Shown: positions 55,320 to 64,000, numbered from the stretch's first letter. The stretch: DNA of 64,000 bases from Stigonema ocellatum SAG 48.90 = DSM 106950 (GCA_016903675.1 JADQBA010000005.1:1-64000); one strand, 5' to 3'. Program-made: numbers and translations. The notes: generated by a model from the letters alone, not told the origin.

Positions 55320-56531
55320 TTAAGCGTTTTCAATGTCGCTCAAAAGTTCTAACTCAGAATTGACACCCAAATTAATAGGAATGTCTCTTGTAATCAATTC
55401 ATTTTTTGCTTCTTCCAAGGTAATTTCTAAGAGTTCAGCTAACTTACTTAAGCTGATTTTGTCTAAACGATATGCCTCAAATGCCATTTCTGTGTACTCA
55501 TCAGGAAATTGATTGACTTTTTCTAAGGGAGGGACAGAACGACCGATTTTAGCTAGTAGTTGTTTTGGTTTTTCTTTGGATAATTCTTGATAAACACTTT
55601 TTTCAATTAATTCAACTTTTTTATCAGCCATACGATACAGCATTGCTTGATAGCTAACCCCAAAATCTAATGCCAAATGCATCACAATTTCAGCAGTAAT
55701 CTCTTCGTTAGAATTCTCTAGATAAGTAGTTAATCGTGGAACTATTGCTTCTTCTGGCATGAGAAAATTAGCAGCAAACCATTGAGCAAAGTATTCTTCT
55801 GGTTTACGGTAGTGTCCATTCGGATCGCAGGTAATACCTTTTTGCTGGCGATGAATCAAATGATGGCAATATTCATGTGCCAACACGAAATTCAACTTAT
55901 TGGTTGAAGAATCCCCCAGATTTCTTTTTACTAAAACGAAGGAACCAAGAAAATGAGAAAAAATAAAACATCCTCCTAATTTGGGTGTTTCAAGATTCCA
56001 TGCCATAATCCTGACACCTTCACTTTCTAAAATTCCCCAAATATCTCTAATCGGGCTAGAAATTGGAATCCCCAGTCGCGCACGTTCTTGTGCTGCAATC
56101 CACTTGGCTGCTGCTGGAGTAGGCTTAAATACGTTGTATAAAGGTTCGCTTGAGTAAGGTTCACTCATACGGTTCAACTTTCGAGCTAGATCCCCAAAGT
56201 TGCGGTGAAACTGACGAAACCGCTCAATTTGCTTTCTATCAGGCGATATGTCAACAACTTGGTTGGCACCCAAAAGGATTTGAGTTGGGTCATCCTCCTC
56301 AAAATTGCTAGCTTCTACTCCTCTAGACCCTTCATTAAAAAAAAACAGAATACTCTTGCCAACTAAACGGGAAAACCGTTCGAGTTCCAGACTGTCTACC
56401 TTGCGTTTGCCACTCTCAATCAAAGACACAGCAGAACGCGGCAGTTCGAGATGCTGTGCCACAGCATCTTGAGACAGCAAAGCCTCTTCCCTGGCAAGGC
56501 GAATTCGGCGACCTAGTTGTGCGTAATTCAT
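55320..56531 (-). CDS. XRE regulator fused to ImmA/IrrE metallopeptidase (antitoxin-type)
   Basis: 403 residues from ATG 56531; GGAG lies only 1-2 bases before it, so a start upstream (ATG 56579 or 56615) is possible. XRE helix-turn-helix LGRRIRLAREEALLSQDAVAQHLELPRSAVSLIESGKRK shortened to positions 4-43, then COG2856 zinc peptidase with LNFVLAHEYCHHLIH (HExxH) and the downstream EEYFAQWFAANFLMP. Partner of the PIN toxin: acts as DNA-binding repressor that can be inactivated by the protease. Confidence 0.88.
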   Translation of the reverse strand: MNYAQLGRRIRLAREEALLSQDAVAQHLELPRSAVSLIESGKRKVDSLELERFSRLVGKSILFFFNEGSRGVEASNFEEDDPTQILLGANQVVDISPDRKQIERFRQFHRNFGDLARKLNRMSEPYSSEPLYNVFKPTPAAAKWIAAQERARLGIPISSPIRDIWGILESEGVRIMAWNLETPKLGGCFIFSHFLGSFVLVKRNLGDSSTNKLNFVLAHEYCHHLIHRQQKGITCDPNGHYRKPEEYFAQWFAANFLMPEEAIVPRLTTYLENSNEEITAEIVMHLALDFGVSYQAMLYRMADKKVELIEKSVYQELSKEKPKQLLAKIGRSVPPLEKVNQFPDEYTEMAFEAYRLDKISLSKLAELLEITLEEAKNELITRDIPINLGVNSELELLSDIENA

Positions 56532-56743
56532 TCTCCTTTGAACCTGAGCTTTGTTTGATAATCTAACATCTAACCTCATATTAGTCCGATTTAGCAAAAA
56601 AATTACTCTCTCCAAAGTCGAAGAGGACTACACAAGCGATCGCGCTTGCGCAGCATCCCGGACTTCACCCCAGGCTTGTCGTCACAAGTAACCTTTGCTG
56701 TTGACTTTGCCACTATTAAGTAGAGTCGTTCAGCAAATCAGGT

Positions 56744-57571
56744 GTGTCAGAGCAAAGTGATCCAGAATTAATTTTTTTAGCACGACAGGGAGATAAAGCT
56801 GCATTTGGTCGGCTTGTGTTACGTTATCAGCCGATGGCGCAACGCATTGCGGAGCGAATGCTCGGCAATGAAGATTTAGCTAGTGATCTTGTGCAAGATG
56901 CCATGTTGCAAGCTTATCTTTCATTGGAGAAACTTCATCAGCCAAAGCGCTTTAAAAGTTGGCTATATGGCATTGTGCTGAATATTTGCCGCAACGAATT
57001 GCGCCGTCGAAAGGTGATCGTGTTTTCCCTGGAAGCAATGGTGGGAGATTTAGCTGATGCGTTATTATTGATTGATGAGAATTCACCCGCTCCTGAGCAA
57101 GTGGCGGAACATAAAGAACTCCGCACTGCGTTACTAGAAGCAATTGATACTCTGTCTCACAATAATCGTCAAGCAACCTTGCTGTTCTATCACGAACAAC
57201 TCAGTCTACAAGAAGTAGCAGTTCGCTTAAATATTTCAGTCGGTGCAGTCAAGGGGCGTTTGCACAAAGCTCGCCATCAACTCAGAGAGCGATTGCTACC
57301 TCTTCAAGCTCAGATTCAATCTATTTCATTTAAGGAGTCTAAGACAATGACTACTAATGCCCAAATCAAGCCAGAGCTTTACTGTTCATTTTGTCACAAA
57401 AGTAGTGAACAGGTTAATCTTCTGATTGCAGGTCCACCACTGGGAAATATCCCTCTTTATATTTGCAATAAGTGTGTTGATATATGTAATCAAATTATTA
57501 GCAGAGAAATTCCTCCGTTGACACAGCAAGAAGTTGAGTTATTGAAGGAATCAGGCCAAATGAGTGGCTAA
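56744..57571 (+). CDS. ECF sigma factor fused to ClpX-type zinc finger
   Basis: 275 residues from GTG 56744. Region 2 (LVLRYQPMAQRIAERMLGNEDLASDLVQDAML, FKSWLYGIVLNICRNELRRRK) and region 4 (QATLLFYHEQLSLQEVAVRLNISVGAVKGRLHKARHQLRERL) are complete. After an about 20-residue linker comes a C4 zinc finger of the ClpX N-terminal type: YCSFCHKSSEQVNLLIAGPP and ICNKCVDICNQII. No anti-sigma gene is adjacent. The finger may sense redox state or dock to Clp adaptors, so control by proteolysis is plausible. Confidence 0.87.
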   Translation: MSEQSDPELIFLARQGDKAAFGRLVLRYQPMAQRIAERMLGNEDLASDLVQDAMLQAYLSLEKLHQPKRFKSWLYGIVLNICRNELRRRKVIVFSLEAMVGDLADALLLIDENSPAPEQVAEHKELRTALLEAIDTLSHNNRQATLLFYHEQLSLQEVAVRLNISVGAVKGRLHKARHQLRERLLPLQAQIQSISFKESKTMTTNAQIKPELYCSFCHKSSEQVNLLIAGPPLGNIPLYICNKCVDICNQIISREIPPLTQQEVELLKESGQMSG

Positions 57572-57945
57572 TACAGAGTGACCGACCGGCCACCCTCTAC
57601 TCATTACAGAAACACCTTCTTCCCCCACTCCCCCCCCTTTGGGTTCGTCAAAAGTCACGCATTCAAAAGTCACGCATTGTTTTGAATTTTGAATGCGTGA
57701 ATTTGAGCGCAGCCAGCTGTGCTCCCCACTCCTGTGTTTGGTGGAGCACGCCCCACGGGCGGCGAACCACCCGCTACTCATTACAGAAACACCACCATTC
57801 CCCCTCTTCCCCTACTCCCCACTCACGTGTTTCTTCAGAACACCCCACCGGCGGCGCACCACCCGCTACTCATTACAGAAACACTGTTTTTTCCCCCTAC
57901 ACCCCTACACCCTCACACCCCTACACCCCTGTGTTTATTGAAAGT
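57572..57945. repeat. repeat-rich region with triplicated unit
   Basis: CTACTCATTACAGAAACAC occurs at 57594, 57772 and 57865, each preceded by a GC-rich CCACC. Blocks of ACTCCCC and ACACCCCT heptamer-like repeats and an inverted AAGTCACGCATTC/GAATGCGTGA pair lie between. No gene is supported in 57572-58128. Confidence 0.75.
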
Positions 57946-58128
57946 GGAATGAATTTTTTTAATTTTAATAAAGTTTTAACAACAAATAATTCAAGATTCA
58001 GTCGCTAGAATCCAGAATGGATTCTGTGCAACTGGTGGATGAGTTTGGGGTTTAAAACCAATTCTCCAAAAAAGGGCAACAGATTAAACCTGGAAACCCG
58101 GATATAATCTTTTGTTAGGGAAAAAGAG

Positions 58129-59652
58129 ATGCTACGTAAATGTTGTTCGACTAGATTACGTCAAATATGGGCATTAACCTCACTGTTGCTAGTTTTTACG
58201 TTGGATGGGTGTAACCTAGTCGATCAAACACATGAGTCTGCTACCATAACTCCTAGTAGCGTCCCCACTACTGACAGCACTAGCCCCAGCACAAGTAGCA
58301 CATCTAACCCTGAAGGGGCGATCGCAGACCGTCCTCTGGTTGTAGCAACTAACACCGTTGTTTGTGGGTTAACCCAGAAAATTGCTGTTAATACTATAGA
58401 TCTCAAATGTTTGTCTACTCGAGACACCCAACCCCAAGAGGAGCAACCAAAGCCGGAGGATATTCAAGCTCTTGAGCAGGCTAAATTAATTCTTTACACT
58501 GAAGACAATCTAGATCCCAGCCTAAGCAGATTGATTCAGACTACCGTAAATCCAGCACCTAAAGTAGCTATTGATAATATTGCTGTTCCTAATATGCAAC
58601 AGCCTGAAGCAGACGGTCAGATGGTTACTAACCCTAATGTTCTTACTGCTGAGAATGTGATCAAAATGGCAGAAGTGATCAATAATAGTCTATCACAACT
58701 TAAACCAGATCAAGGGTCACTTTACACGGCGAACATTCAGAAAATAACCAATGAACTGACTCAGTTTAACTCTTGGAGTGAATCTGAGATGGACACCCTC
58801 CCTGCTGCTCAACGTCAGTTGGTTTCTAGCCAGCAACTGTTAGCCTACTTGAATCCCAGCCCTTGGCCAGAAATCAATGAGAGAGCGCGATTGGCTAGAG
58901 TCCCAGTAATTATGTATCACGATATTGTGCCAAAAAAACAAGTTTTTTTTGATGTCACCCAAGAGGAGTTTGAACAACATCTGCAACGGCTCCAGTCAAG
59001 CGGCGTCACTCCAATTAGTGTGGATCAGCTAGTTACCCATCTCCGGACAGGACTACCATTACCGAAAAAACCAGTGCTGCTCACCTTTGATGATGGATAT
59101 GAAAGCGCCTATCAATATGTCTTTCCACTACTGACAAAGTACAACTATCCATGTGCTTTTGCAATTTATACCTCAAATGTTGGGAAAAATACTGGCAGAG
59201 ATCACGTGACTTGGGATCAGCTGCGGGAGATGGGAGCTAATCCTCTGGTAACCATTATGGCTCACAGCGTCACTCACCCAAATGATTTAACAGCACTCCC
59301 AGATGATCAGCTCAGAACCGAAGTCATGGAGTCTAAACACATACTGGAAACTGAGCTAGGTATTCCCATGCGCTATTTCGTCTACCCAGCTGGTAAGTAT
59401 GATGAACGGGCGGAGACGTTAGTGCAAGAGGCGGGGTATGAAGCAGCGCTGACAATGAACGATCTCAAGGACCGTTTTGCTGGCGAGTCAAAGAATTTGC
59501 TAGCAATTAACCGCATAGGTCAGTCGAGGTTGCCGTATGCTGTTATTCAAGCCTGGGGAGGAGCCAAACTGTCGAGTTGGGATCAAAAATTGGACTCACA
59601 ACCAGCAGGACAACTGACAAAGAAAAAGACTAGAAGGGGTTGGAAACTGTAA
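58129..59652 (+). CDS. lipoprotein: ZnuA-like domain plus polysaccharide deacetylase
   Basis: 507 residues. Lipobox LDGC at about residue 28. Residues 60-230 resemble a metal-binding periplasmic protein of the ZnuA type (RPLVVATNTVVCGLTQKIAV, LEQAKLILYTEDNLDPSL, LTAENVIKMAEVINNSL) but lack the usual histidine-rich loop. Residues 255-475 are a NodB-type deacetylase: LLTFDDGYESAYQYVF (catalytic and metal Asp), MAHSVTHPN (metal His pair), YFVYPAGKYDERAETLV. Predicted to deacetylate an extracytoplasmic polysaccharide. The fusion is uncommon. Confidence 0.85.
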   Translation: MLRKCCSTRLRQIWALTSLLLVFTLDGCNLVDQTHESATITPSSVPTTDSTSPSTSSTSNPEGAIADRPLVVATNTVVCGLTQKIAVNTIDLKCLSTRDTQPQEEQPKPEDIQALEQAKLILYTEDNLDPSLSRLIQTTVNPAPKVAIDNIAVPNMQQPEADGQMVTNPNVLTAENVIKMAEVINNSLSQLKPDQGSLYTANIQKITNELTQFNSWSESEMDTLPAAQRQLVSSQQLLAYLNPSPWPEINERARLARVPVIMYHDIVPKKQVFFDVTQEEFEQHLQRLQSSGVTPISVDQLVTHLRTGLPLPKKPVLLTFDDGYESAYQYVFPLLTKYNYPCAFAIYTSNVGKNTGRDHVTWDQLREMGANPLVTIMAHSVTHPNDLTALPDDQLRTEVMESKHILETELGIPMRYFVYPAGKYDERAETLVQEAGYEAALTMNDLKDRFAGESKNLLAINRIGQSRLPYAVIQAWGGAKLSSWDQKLDSQPAGQLTKKKTRRGWKL

Positions 59653-59726
59653 GTTAATTTCTAGACAAAGGCATAAGGTATGCTATCATGTCCCAGCAAA
59701 TTAACCATAATTCCCCTAAGCATCCC

Positions 59727-59790
59727 ACTCCCCACTCCCCACTCCCCTCTCCCTACTCCCCACTCCCCACTCCCTACTCCCTACTCCCCA
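59727..59790. repeat. STRR-like ACTCCCC array
   Basis: About nine ACTCCCC/ACTCCCT units, single arm, between converging genes; the selD stop is a few bases to the right. Confidence 0.9.
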
Positions 59791-59793
59791 CAA

Positions 59794-60837
59794 CTAGGAC
59801 TTAATTTCAATTCCAGGCTCCCCTTCACTACACTCACCAATCACAGTAGAAAAACCATACCCCTGTGCCAAAAGTTGCTCTAAAATAGTAGAGACGCTGT
59901 CTGGTGCGACAGAAAGCAGCAACCCTCCACTGGTTTGAGGGTCTGCTAGCAGCAGGGTTTCCCACTGTGCCAAAGAGTCGCTCCCTGGAAGCTGAATCTG
60001 AGACTGATAACCATCCCAGTTACGTTGCGCTGCACCAGGAAAAATGCCTTGAGATGCCAAAGTGACAGCGTCCGGCAGAATCGGAATCTTGGACAACGAG
60101 ATTTCTGCCTTCACACCACTTCCCCGGCAAACCTCTAGTAAATGCCCCAAAAGCCCAAATCCCGTAACATCAGTCATGGCGTGGACATCAGGATTGGTTG
60201 CCAAAGTTGCTCCCACTCTATTCAACTGCGTCATCACCTGAAATACCGATTTATAAGCATCTGGTGTCAATTTACCTTTCTTGAGGGCGGTAGTCATAAC
60301 CCCAATCCCCAACGGCTTCGTCAAAATCAACTTGTCTTTTGGTTTGGCAGTGGCATTCCGTCGCACCTGCATGGGATGCACCAACCCAGCTGCCACCAAG
60401 CCAAAGATAGGTTCCGGGGAATCGATGGAATGTCCACCAGCAAGAGGAATCCCAGCCTCTTGGCAAACTGCTGCCCCGCCCAGCATGATGCCTTGAATTG
60501 CCTCCATTGGGAGGGTGTTAATTGGCATACCCAACACTGCTAAAGCTAAAATGGGAGTCCCGCCCATAGCGTAGACATCAGACAGGGCGTTGGTGGCAGC
60601 AATCCGCCCAAAATCTACTGGTTCATCGACAATGGGCATGAAGAAATCTGTCGTCAATACCAGGGCTTGGTGATCATTGAGTTGATAAACTGCTGCATCG
60701 TCACTAGTTTGAGTGCCCACTAGTAATTGCTCTAGGGCTTGGTTTAAGGGAACCTCCCGTAAGATTTCCTGCAATTGGGCGGGAGCAATCTTGCAACCAC
60801 AACCACCGCCATGAGAGTACTGAGTCAGCCGAATCAT
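59794..60837 (-). CDS. selD: selenide, water dikinase
   Basis: 347 residues. HGGGCGCKIAP has the active-site Cys (position 13/15) and lysine; cysteine replaces the selenocysteine found in some homologues. TSDDAAVYQLNDHQALVLTTDFF, MGGTPILALAVLGMP, GGHSIDSPEPIFGL and DVTGFGLLGHL are typical. Makes selenophosphate from selenide and ATP, in cyanobacteria mainly for selenouridine in tRNA. Its start is 9 bp from the stop of the BMP-family gene, so they may be cotranscribed. Confidence 0.95.
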   Translation of the reverse strand: MIRLTQYSHGGGCGCKIAPAQLQEILREVPLNQALEQLLVGTQTSDDAAVYQLNDHQALVLTTDFFMPIVDEPVDFGRIAATNALSDVYAMGGTPILALAVLGMPINTLPMEAIQGIMLGGAAVCQEAGIPLAGGHSIDSPEPIFGLVAAGLVHPMQVRRNATAKPKDKLILTKPLGIGVMTTALKKGKLTPDAYKSVFQVMTQLNRVGATLATNPDVHAMTDVTGFGLLGHLLEVCRGSGVKAEISLSKIPILPDAVTLASQGIFPGAAQRNWDGYQSQIQLPGSDSLAQWETLLLADPQTSGGLLLSVAPDSVSTILEQLLAQGYGFSTVIGECSEGEPGIEIKS

Positions 60838-60845
60838 CTATTGTT

Positions 60846-62018
60846 TTATCCTGTTTTTTTTGTTTCACGCAAAGGCGCACTTGACTTGTTTAAAACTAAC
60901 ATCCCCTCAATCCCCTCAACATACCAATCCATCCCCACTTGTTCCCGATGACCCAACACCTTGCCATTTGGAACTCGCACCACACCCTTTCGGTCTTTTA
61001 CTGGACCATCAAAAGGATGTGCAGTACCTTGTATAAATTCATCGCGCTTTGCCATCACTAATTGCTGAACATCTTGAGGAATCACCGGATTTAGGGGAGA
61101 AATATCCACTATTTCTTGAGCAATGCCATCCCAAATATCTTCAGATTTCCATGTACCATTTATGACTGCAAGAACTTTGTCTGTATAAAATTTGCCCCAC
61201 TTACTAATAGATGATGTTAAGTGCGCTTTTGCACCAAACTGACTCATATCAATGGTATAACCAAAAGCATAAATGCCTTTTTCCTCTGCCAGTAGGATAA
61301 CCGCTGCTGAGTCGGTATGTTGCGTTAGGACATCTGCACCTAAGTTAACCAAAGCTTGGGCTGCGTCTCTTTCTTTTACTGGATCGTACCAACTTTGCGT
61401 CCAAACTACCCTAACTTTTGCCTTAGGATTTGTTGTCCTTAATCCTTGCGTAAAGGCATCTATCCCTCGAATAACTATGGGAACAGGATATGCCGCAACA
61501 AAACCAATTAAATTTGATTTCGTCATCTTTGCAGCAATCATACCAGTTAAGTATCGCGGTTCTTCAAATCGCCCCACATAAGTGCCAACATTGGCAGTGC
61601 GTTTGTTGCCGCCACAGTTTTCAAAGAAAATATTGGGAAAGTCCTTTGCCACTTTAATTGTCGAGTTCATGTAGCCAAAGAATGTTGTGAAAATCAACTT
61701 GTTACCGTCTAATGCAAGTTGGCGAATCACTCTCTCAGCATCAGCACCTTCGTTGACATTTTCAACAAAAGTAGTTTTTACTTTATCTTGAAGATTTGCC
61801 TCCATCTCTCGGCGACCTAAATCATGGGCATGAGTCCACCCAACATCGGTCACAGATCCCACATAAACAAATCCCACCTTGAGAGGTTCATTTGCTACCA
61901 CAGGCGATGCTGGGGTAGACTCCTCACCCTGTGGATTAGATTTCCTCAGAGTACAGCCTGCAAAGGTAAAGCCAGATCCTGCTAAAGTGGCATACTTGAG
62001 AAACTTACGACGCTCCAT
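60846..62018 (-). CDS. BMP-family ABC transporter substrate-binding lipoprotein
   Basis: 390 residues. MERRKFLKYATLAGSGFTFAGC: twin-arginine-type motif followed by a lipobox, so likely Tat-exported and lipid-anchored. The BMP (PnrA/Med-like) domain has VGFVYVGSVTDVGWTHAHDLGR, VENVNEGADAERVIRQLALDG, GRFEEPRYLTGMIAAKMTKSN and GADVLTQHTDSAAVILLAEEKG. Such proteins bind purine nucleosides for ABC import. No permease genes follow; selD lies downstream. Confidence 0.93.
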   Translation of the reverse strand: MERRKFLKYATLAGSGFTFAGCTLRKSNPQGEESTPASPVVANEPLKVGFVYVGSVTDVGWTHAHDLGRREMEANLQDKVKTTFVENVNEGADAERVIRQLALDGNKLIFTTFFGYMNSTIKVAKDFPNIFFENCGGNKRTANVGTYVGRFEEPRYLTGMIAAKMTKSNLIGFVAAYPVPIVIRGIDAFTQGLRTTNPKAKVRVVWTQSWYDPVKERDAAQALVNLGADVLTQHTDSAAVILLAEEKGIYAFGYTIDMSQFGAKAHLTSSISKWGKFYTDKVLAVINGTWKSEDIWDGIAQEIVDISPLNPVIPQDVQQLVMAKRDEFIQGTAHPFDGPVKDRKGVVRVPNGKVLGHREQVGMDWYVEGIEGMLVLNKSSAPLRETKKTG

Positions 62019-62282
62019 GTTTATTTATCAGGTGTACTCGGTCAAAAATTTTTCTGTTTAGAATCTGCTAAGTGCTTGATTTTAGCTTTTTGCTCTTGCC
62101 ACCAATTAACTTAAAAAGTGAGATAATAATGATTTAGATTATACAAAATTCCCCGAAAAGTCTTCAATAAATGAAGTTTTGTAAAAGATAAATTTCTGAG
62201 AAAAGAATCCATCTACAACGATAGAGTATTCTAAGAGACATACTTTTTGAGGAAACTACCGTACCGATTGACAGTTAACAGT

Positions 62283-62395
62283 TGGATGAATATATAAGAA
62301 TCATATTTGATTTTTGAAATATACGTAGGGTGGGCACTGCCCACCATATCTGGATCTGGTGGGCAGTGCCCACCCTACACTACATATTTTTTGTC
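62283..62395. mobile_element. MITE-like repeat with GGTGGGCAGTGCCC palindromes
   Basis: Ends near AGAATCATATTTGATTTTTGA and TACACTACATATTTTTTG. Two inverted copies of TAGGGTGGGCACTGCCCACC flank TGGATCTGG. Same family as 53650-53780, and relative of 31370-31395, 25713 and 16725. The remainder of 62019-62437 is AT-rich without a gene. Confidence 0.75.
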
Positions 62396-62437
62396 TCAAA
62401 AAAATATAAATGATAATTTGATTTCATAATTCATAAT

Positions 62438-63400
62438 TCATAATTCATAATTTGAGAAAATTAATTTCGGTAGCATTCCATGAACCCCTTTTTGGGGGCT
62501 GTTGACAACTTGAGTAATGCGAAAATTAACAGCTAAACTACACAATACATAAGCCTCTTCTGGCGACAAATTTGTGAAGCGCTGTAGGAAATCAATCATG
62601 TTTTTTAAAGCCTGTTCTAAAGCTTCATCTAAGGTTTCGGCAAACCCCATTGTAATGATATCAGTGGCTGTTTCAGCAATTGGTGTTGTCAGTTGCATAT
62701 CCTTGCGAAGTTTTAGGTGAATAGTACCGTTCATGGAAGTTTCAATTGCAGTGACATTAACTTCACCATCTCCTTGGGCTGAATGTCCATCACCAATGGA
62801 AAATAAAGCTCCAGGGACATAAACAGGCAAAAATATCTTAGAACCTGCCACCAGTTCTCTGTTATCGATATTACCACCATAGCAACCAGGAGGAACTGAA
62901 TTTCGTGATGTTTCTGGGGTGGCGACTCCAAGGATACCAAAAAAGGGTTTGAGGGGAATTTTAATACCGCTGCTAGCAGGAAATTCAGCGATGTTATTTT
63001 CTAAATTGAGGGGAATGAATCTGAGAGCCGGTTGATTAAACTGATGTGGTAACGCTCCCCAACCTGTACGAATGGCATTGAAGCCAATGGGTAAGCTGGG
63101 TTTAATAGCTGCTAATTGTACTTCTAAAACATCCCCTGGTTCAGCAAAGCGCACATAAATTGGTCCGGTCAGTAAATGCGGTCCTTGGGCAACTATCCGT
63201 TCTTGTGGGAGATTTTGGCAGATGTCGAGAAATTCTGGCGTCAGAAACGACGGTGGCGCTTTGTCGTAAACGTAGTAACCACTGTAAGTTTCTACGTCCA
63301 CTGTGTCGCCAGAGTCAACAGTCAGTGCTGGTTGTAAGAGGTGGGAGAAACCACCCAGATGCACCGTTTCCCTAGTGGCTTTTAAAATGTGGTGAGTCAT
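62438..63400 (-). CDS. acetamidase/formamidase family protein
   Basis: 320 residues. MTHHILKATRETVHLGGFSHLLQPALTVDSGDTVDVET, PRFAEPGDVLEVQLA (seen as RFAEPGDVLEVQL), GCYGGNIDNRELVAGSKIFLPVYVPGALFSIGDGHSAQGDGEV and the C-terminal NSPQKGVHGMLPK are hallmarks. The enzyme hydrolyses formamide or short amides to ammonia and an acid, providing nitrogen. Monocistronic, with AAACCCGG/CTATAGC repeats upstream. Confidence 0.92.
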   Translation of the reverse strand: MTHHILKATRETVHLGGFSHLLQPALTVDSGDTVDVETYSGYYVYDKAPPSFLTPEFLDICQNLPQERIVAQGPHLLTGPIYVRFAEPGDVLEVQLAAIKPSLPIGFNAIRTGWGALPHQFNQPALRFIPLNLENNIAEFPASSGIKIPLKPFFGILGVATPETSRNSVPPGCYGGNIDNRELVAGSKIFLPVYVPGALFSIGDGHSAQGDGEVNVTAIETSMNGTIHLKLRKDMQLTTPIAETATDIITMGFAETLDEALEQALKNMIDFLQRFTNLSPEEAYVLCSLAVNFRITQVVNSPQKGVHGMLPKLIFSNYEL

Positions 63401-63505
63401 TGTCGCTGAAATGTTTCAATTCCTAATGTAATATCATGTCCTTTGTAAATTAACCATAATTCCCACAACCCCACCCCGCCTAAAAGCAATACCCGTGAGT
63501 GAAAG

Positions 63506-63555
63506 CCCTCACCCCTAACCCCTCTCCCAAATTGGGAGAGGGGTTAGGGGTGAGG
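63506..63555. repeat. interspersed palindrome, second copy
   Basis: Second copy of the CCCTCTCCCAA family (compare 216-277), here with perfectly complementary arms. Confidence 0.8.
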
Positions 63556-63721
63556 GCGGTAATGAGAATGAAATACCAGGACTACTGTCCTCTGATTCCA
63601 TTCATTCACGGGTATTGCGCCTAAAAGTGAAAGCAGAGTCTCCCCTAAGAGCTTGCGGGGAGGGGCTGGGGGTGGGGTTCTTTTATTATGTGTGATTCGA
63701 CAAACATGATATAATTCCGTA

Positions 63722-63829
63722 ACTATAGCGATCCTAAATGATTTGTGAACGTGGAGAAACCCGGTTTCTTAAAGAAACCGGGTTTCTTGGACTGTGAATT
63801 TTTACAAATCTGCGGAGGATTGCTATAGT
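63722..63829. mobile_element. MITE (CTATAGCAATC family) with AAACCCGG hairpin
   Basis: ACTATAGCGATCCT at the left and AGGATTGCTATAGT at the right match in 13 of 14 positions as inverted repeats. The interior contains AAACCCGGTTTCTT and its complement. The rest of 63401-63899 has no supported gene. Confidence 0.82.
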
Positions 63830-63899
63830 CGGATGAGCGATCGCCTCATCTGCCAACTAGAGGCACGTAATTCTTCAGTTTTCCAGCTTTAGGCAACAA

Positions 63900-64000
63900 T
63901 TAATCTTCATCCCGTCCGTGAACTTGTGCTGGCGGACTGGTCGCTTCAACAGCTGTGAATGGTTCCAAGATTTTGTAGGTATGGGAGGCTTCTTTTGGCA
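63900..64000 (-). CDS. 3' end of an unidentified gene, cut by window edge
   Basis: Reading leftward the last 33 codons give PKEASHTYKILEPFTAVEATS then PPAQVHGRDED, with stop TAA at 63900-63902. The frame continues beyond base 64000. The composition is that of a real protein C-terminus, but the family cannot be recognised from this piece. Confidence 0.5.
   Translation of the reverse strand, partial: PKEASHTYKILEPFTAVEATSPPAQVHGRDED

Noticed and set aside
57551..58008. Proline/histidine-rich frames downstream of the sigma factor
   Set aside because: Translations of the triplicated CTACTCATTACAG unit and C-rich repeats; no coding signal.

Overview
The window looks like chromosomal DNA from a filamentous, probably heterocyst-forming cyanobacterium (Nostocales-like). 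The evidence is a chlB gene for light-independent chlorophyll synthesis, a CAAD/CURT1-type thylakoid protein, a Psb32-type protein, many HIP1 octamers (GCGATCGC), degenerate heptanucleotide repeat arrays (STRR-like) and very many short palindromic interspersed repeats. Genus cannot be fixed from sequence alone. Housekeeping genes (dcd, adenylate-kinase-like, rph, pgl, chlB, hsp20, selD) are interspersed with mobile and accessory DNA.

Layout. 0.4-4.5 kb: a two-domain ThyX-like protein overlapping dcd, a glycine-zipper membrane protein and an adenylate-kinase-like gene. 4.6-9.6 kb: an IS605-type tnpB with a divergent small gene. The tnpB is split by a 3078-bp tyrosine-recombinase element. Joining the two AGATGC cores restores an unbroken 506-codon tnpB, and the element ends form inverted arms around that 6-bp core. 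9.6-13.3 kb: rph, a giant inverted heptamer array, pgl, a zinc-ribbon/FHA protein and an M50-like membrane protease. 13.3-17.7 kb: TPR protein, papain-fold toxin-like protein and candidate immunity protein in one leftward operon, followed by a scrambled partial copy of the same locus and a MITE. 17.9-25.7 kb: chlB, secreted proteins, an AAA_35-type NTPase, a ricin-type lectin and a CAAD protein. 26.7-31.2 kb: a rightward cluster of small protein, lipoprotein, soluble protein and a 1030-residue repeat protein.

31.3-41.5 kb is accessory: an antitoxin with a truncated RelE-like toxin, hsp20, an IS607-type remnant (HTH-only TnpA plus a divergent TnpB lacking a zinc ribbon), a DUF433/DUF5615 toxin-antitoxin pair, a P-loop kinase and a CyRepA1-type plasmid replication protein. 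The last suggests an integrated plasmid or plasmid remnant. 41.9-54.6 kb: secreted NUC endonuclease, two histidine kinases, RibD-like reductase, GNAT protein, DUF4346, Psb32-like, PhnD-like and TPR proteins, a Tll0287-like heme sensor and a chimeric gene joining a paralogue of that sensor to the C-terminal half of a ParA-type ATPase. 54.7-64 kb: a PIN/XRE-ImmA toxin-antitoxin pair, an ECF sigma factor fused to a ClpX-type zinc finger, a two-domain polysaccharide deacetylase, selD, a BMP-family lipoprotein, an acetamidase/formamidase and the 3' end of one more gene.

The strongest candidate for a little-described system is the compact single-recombinase element inside tnpB. Next come the TPR/papain-fold/immunity operon with its rearranged duplicate, and the heptamer arrays that supply the stop codons of neighbouring genes.
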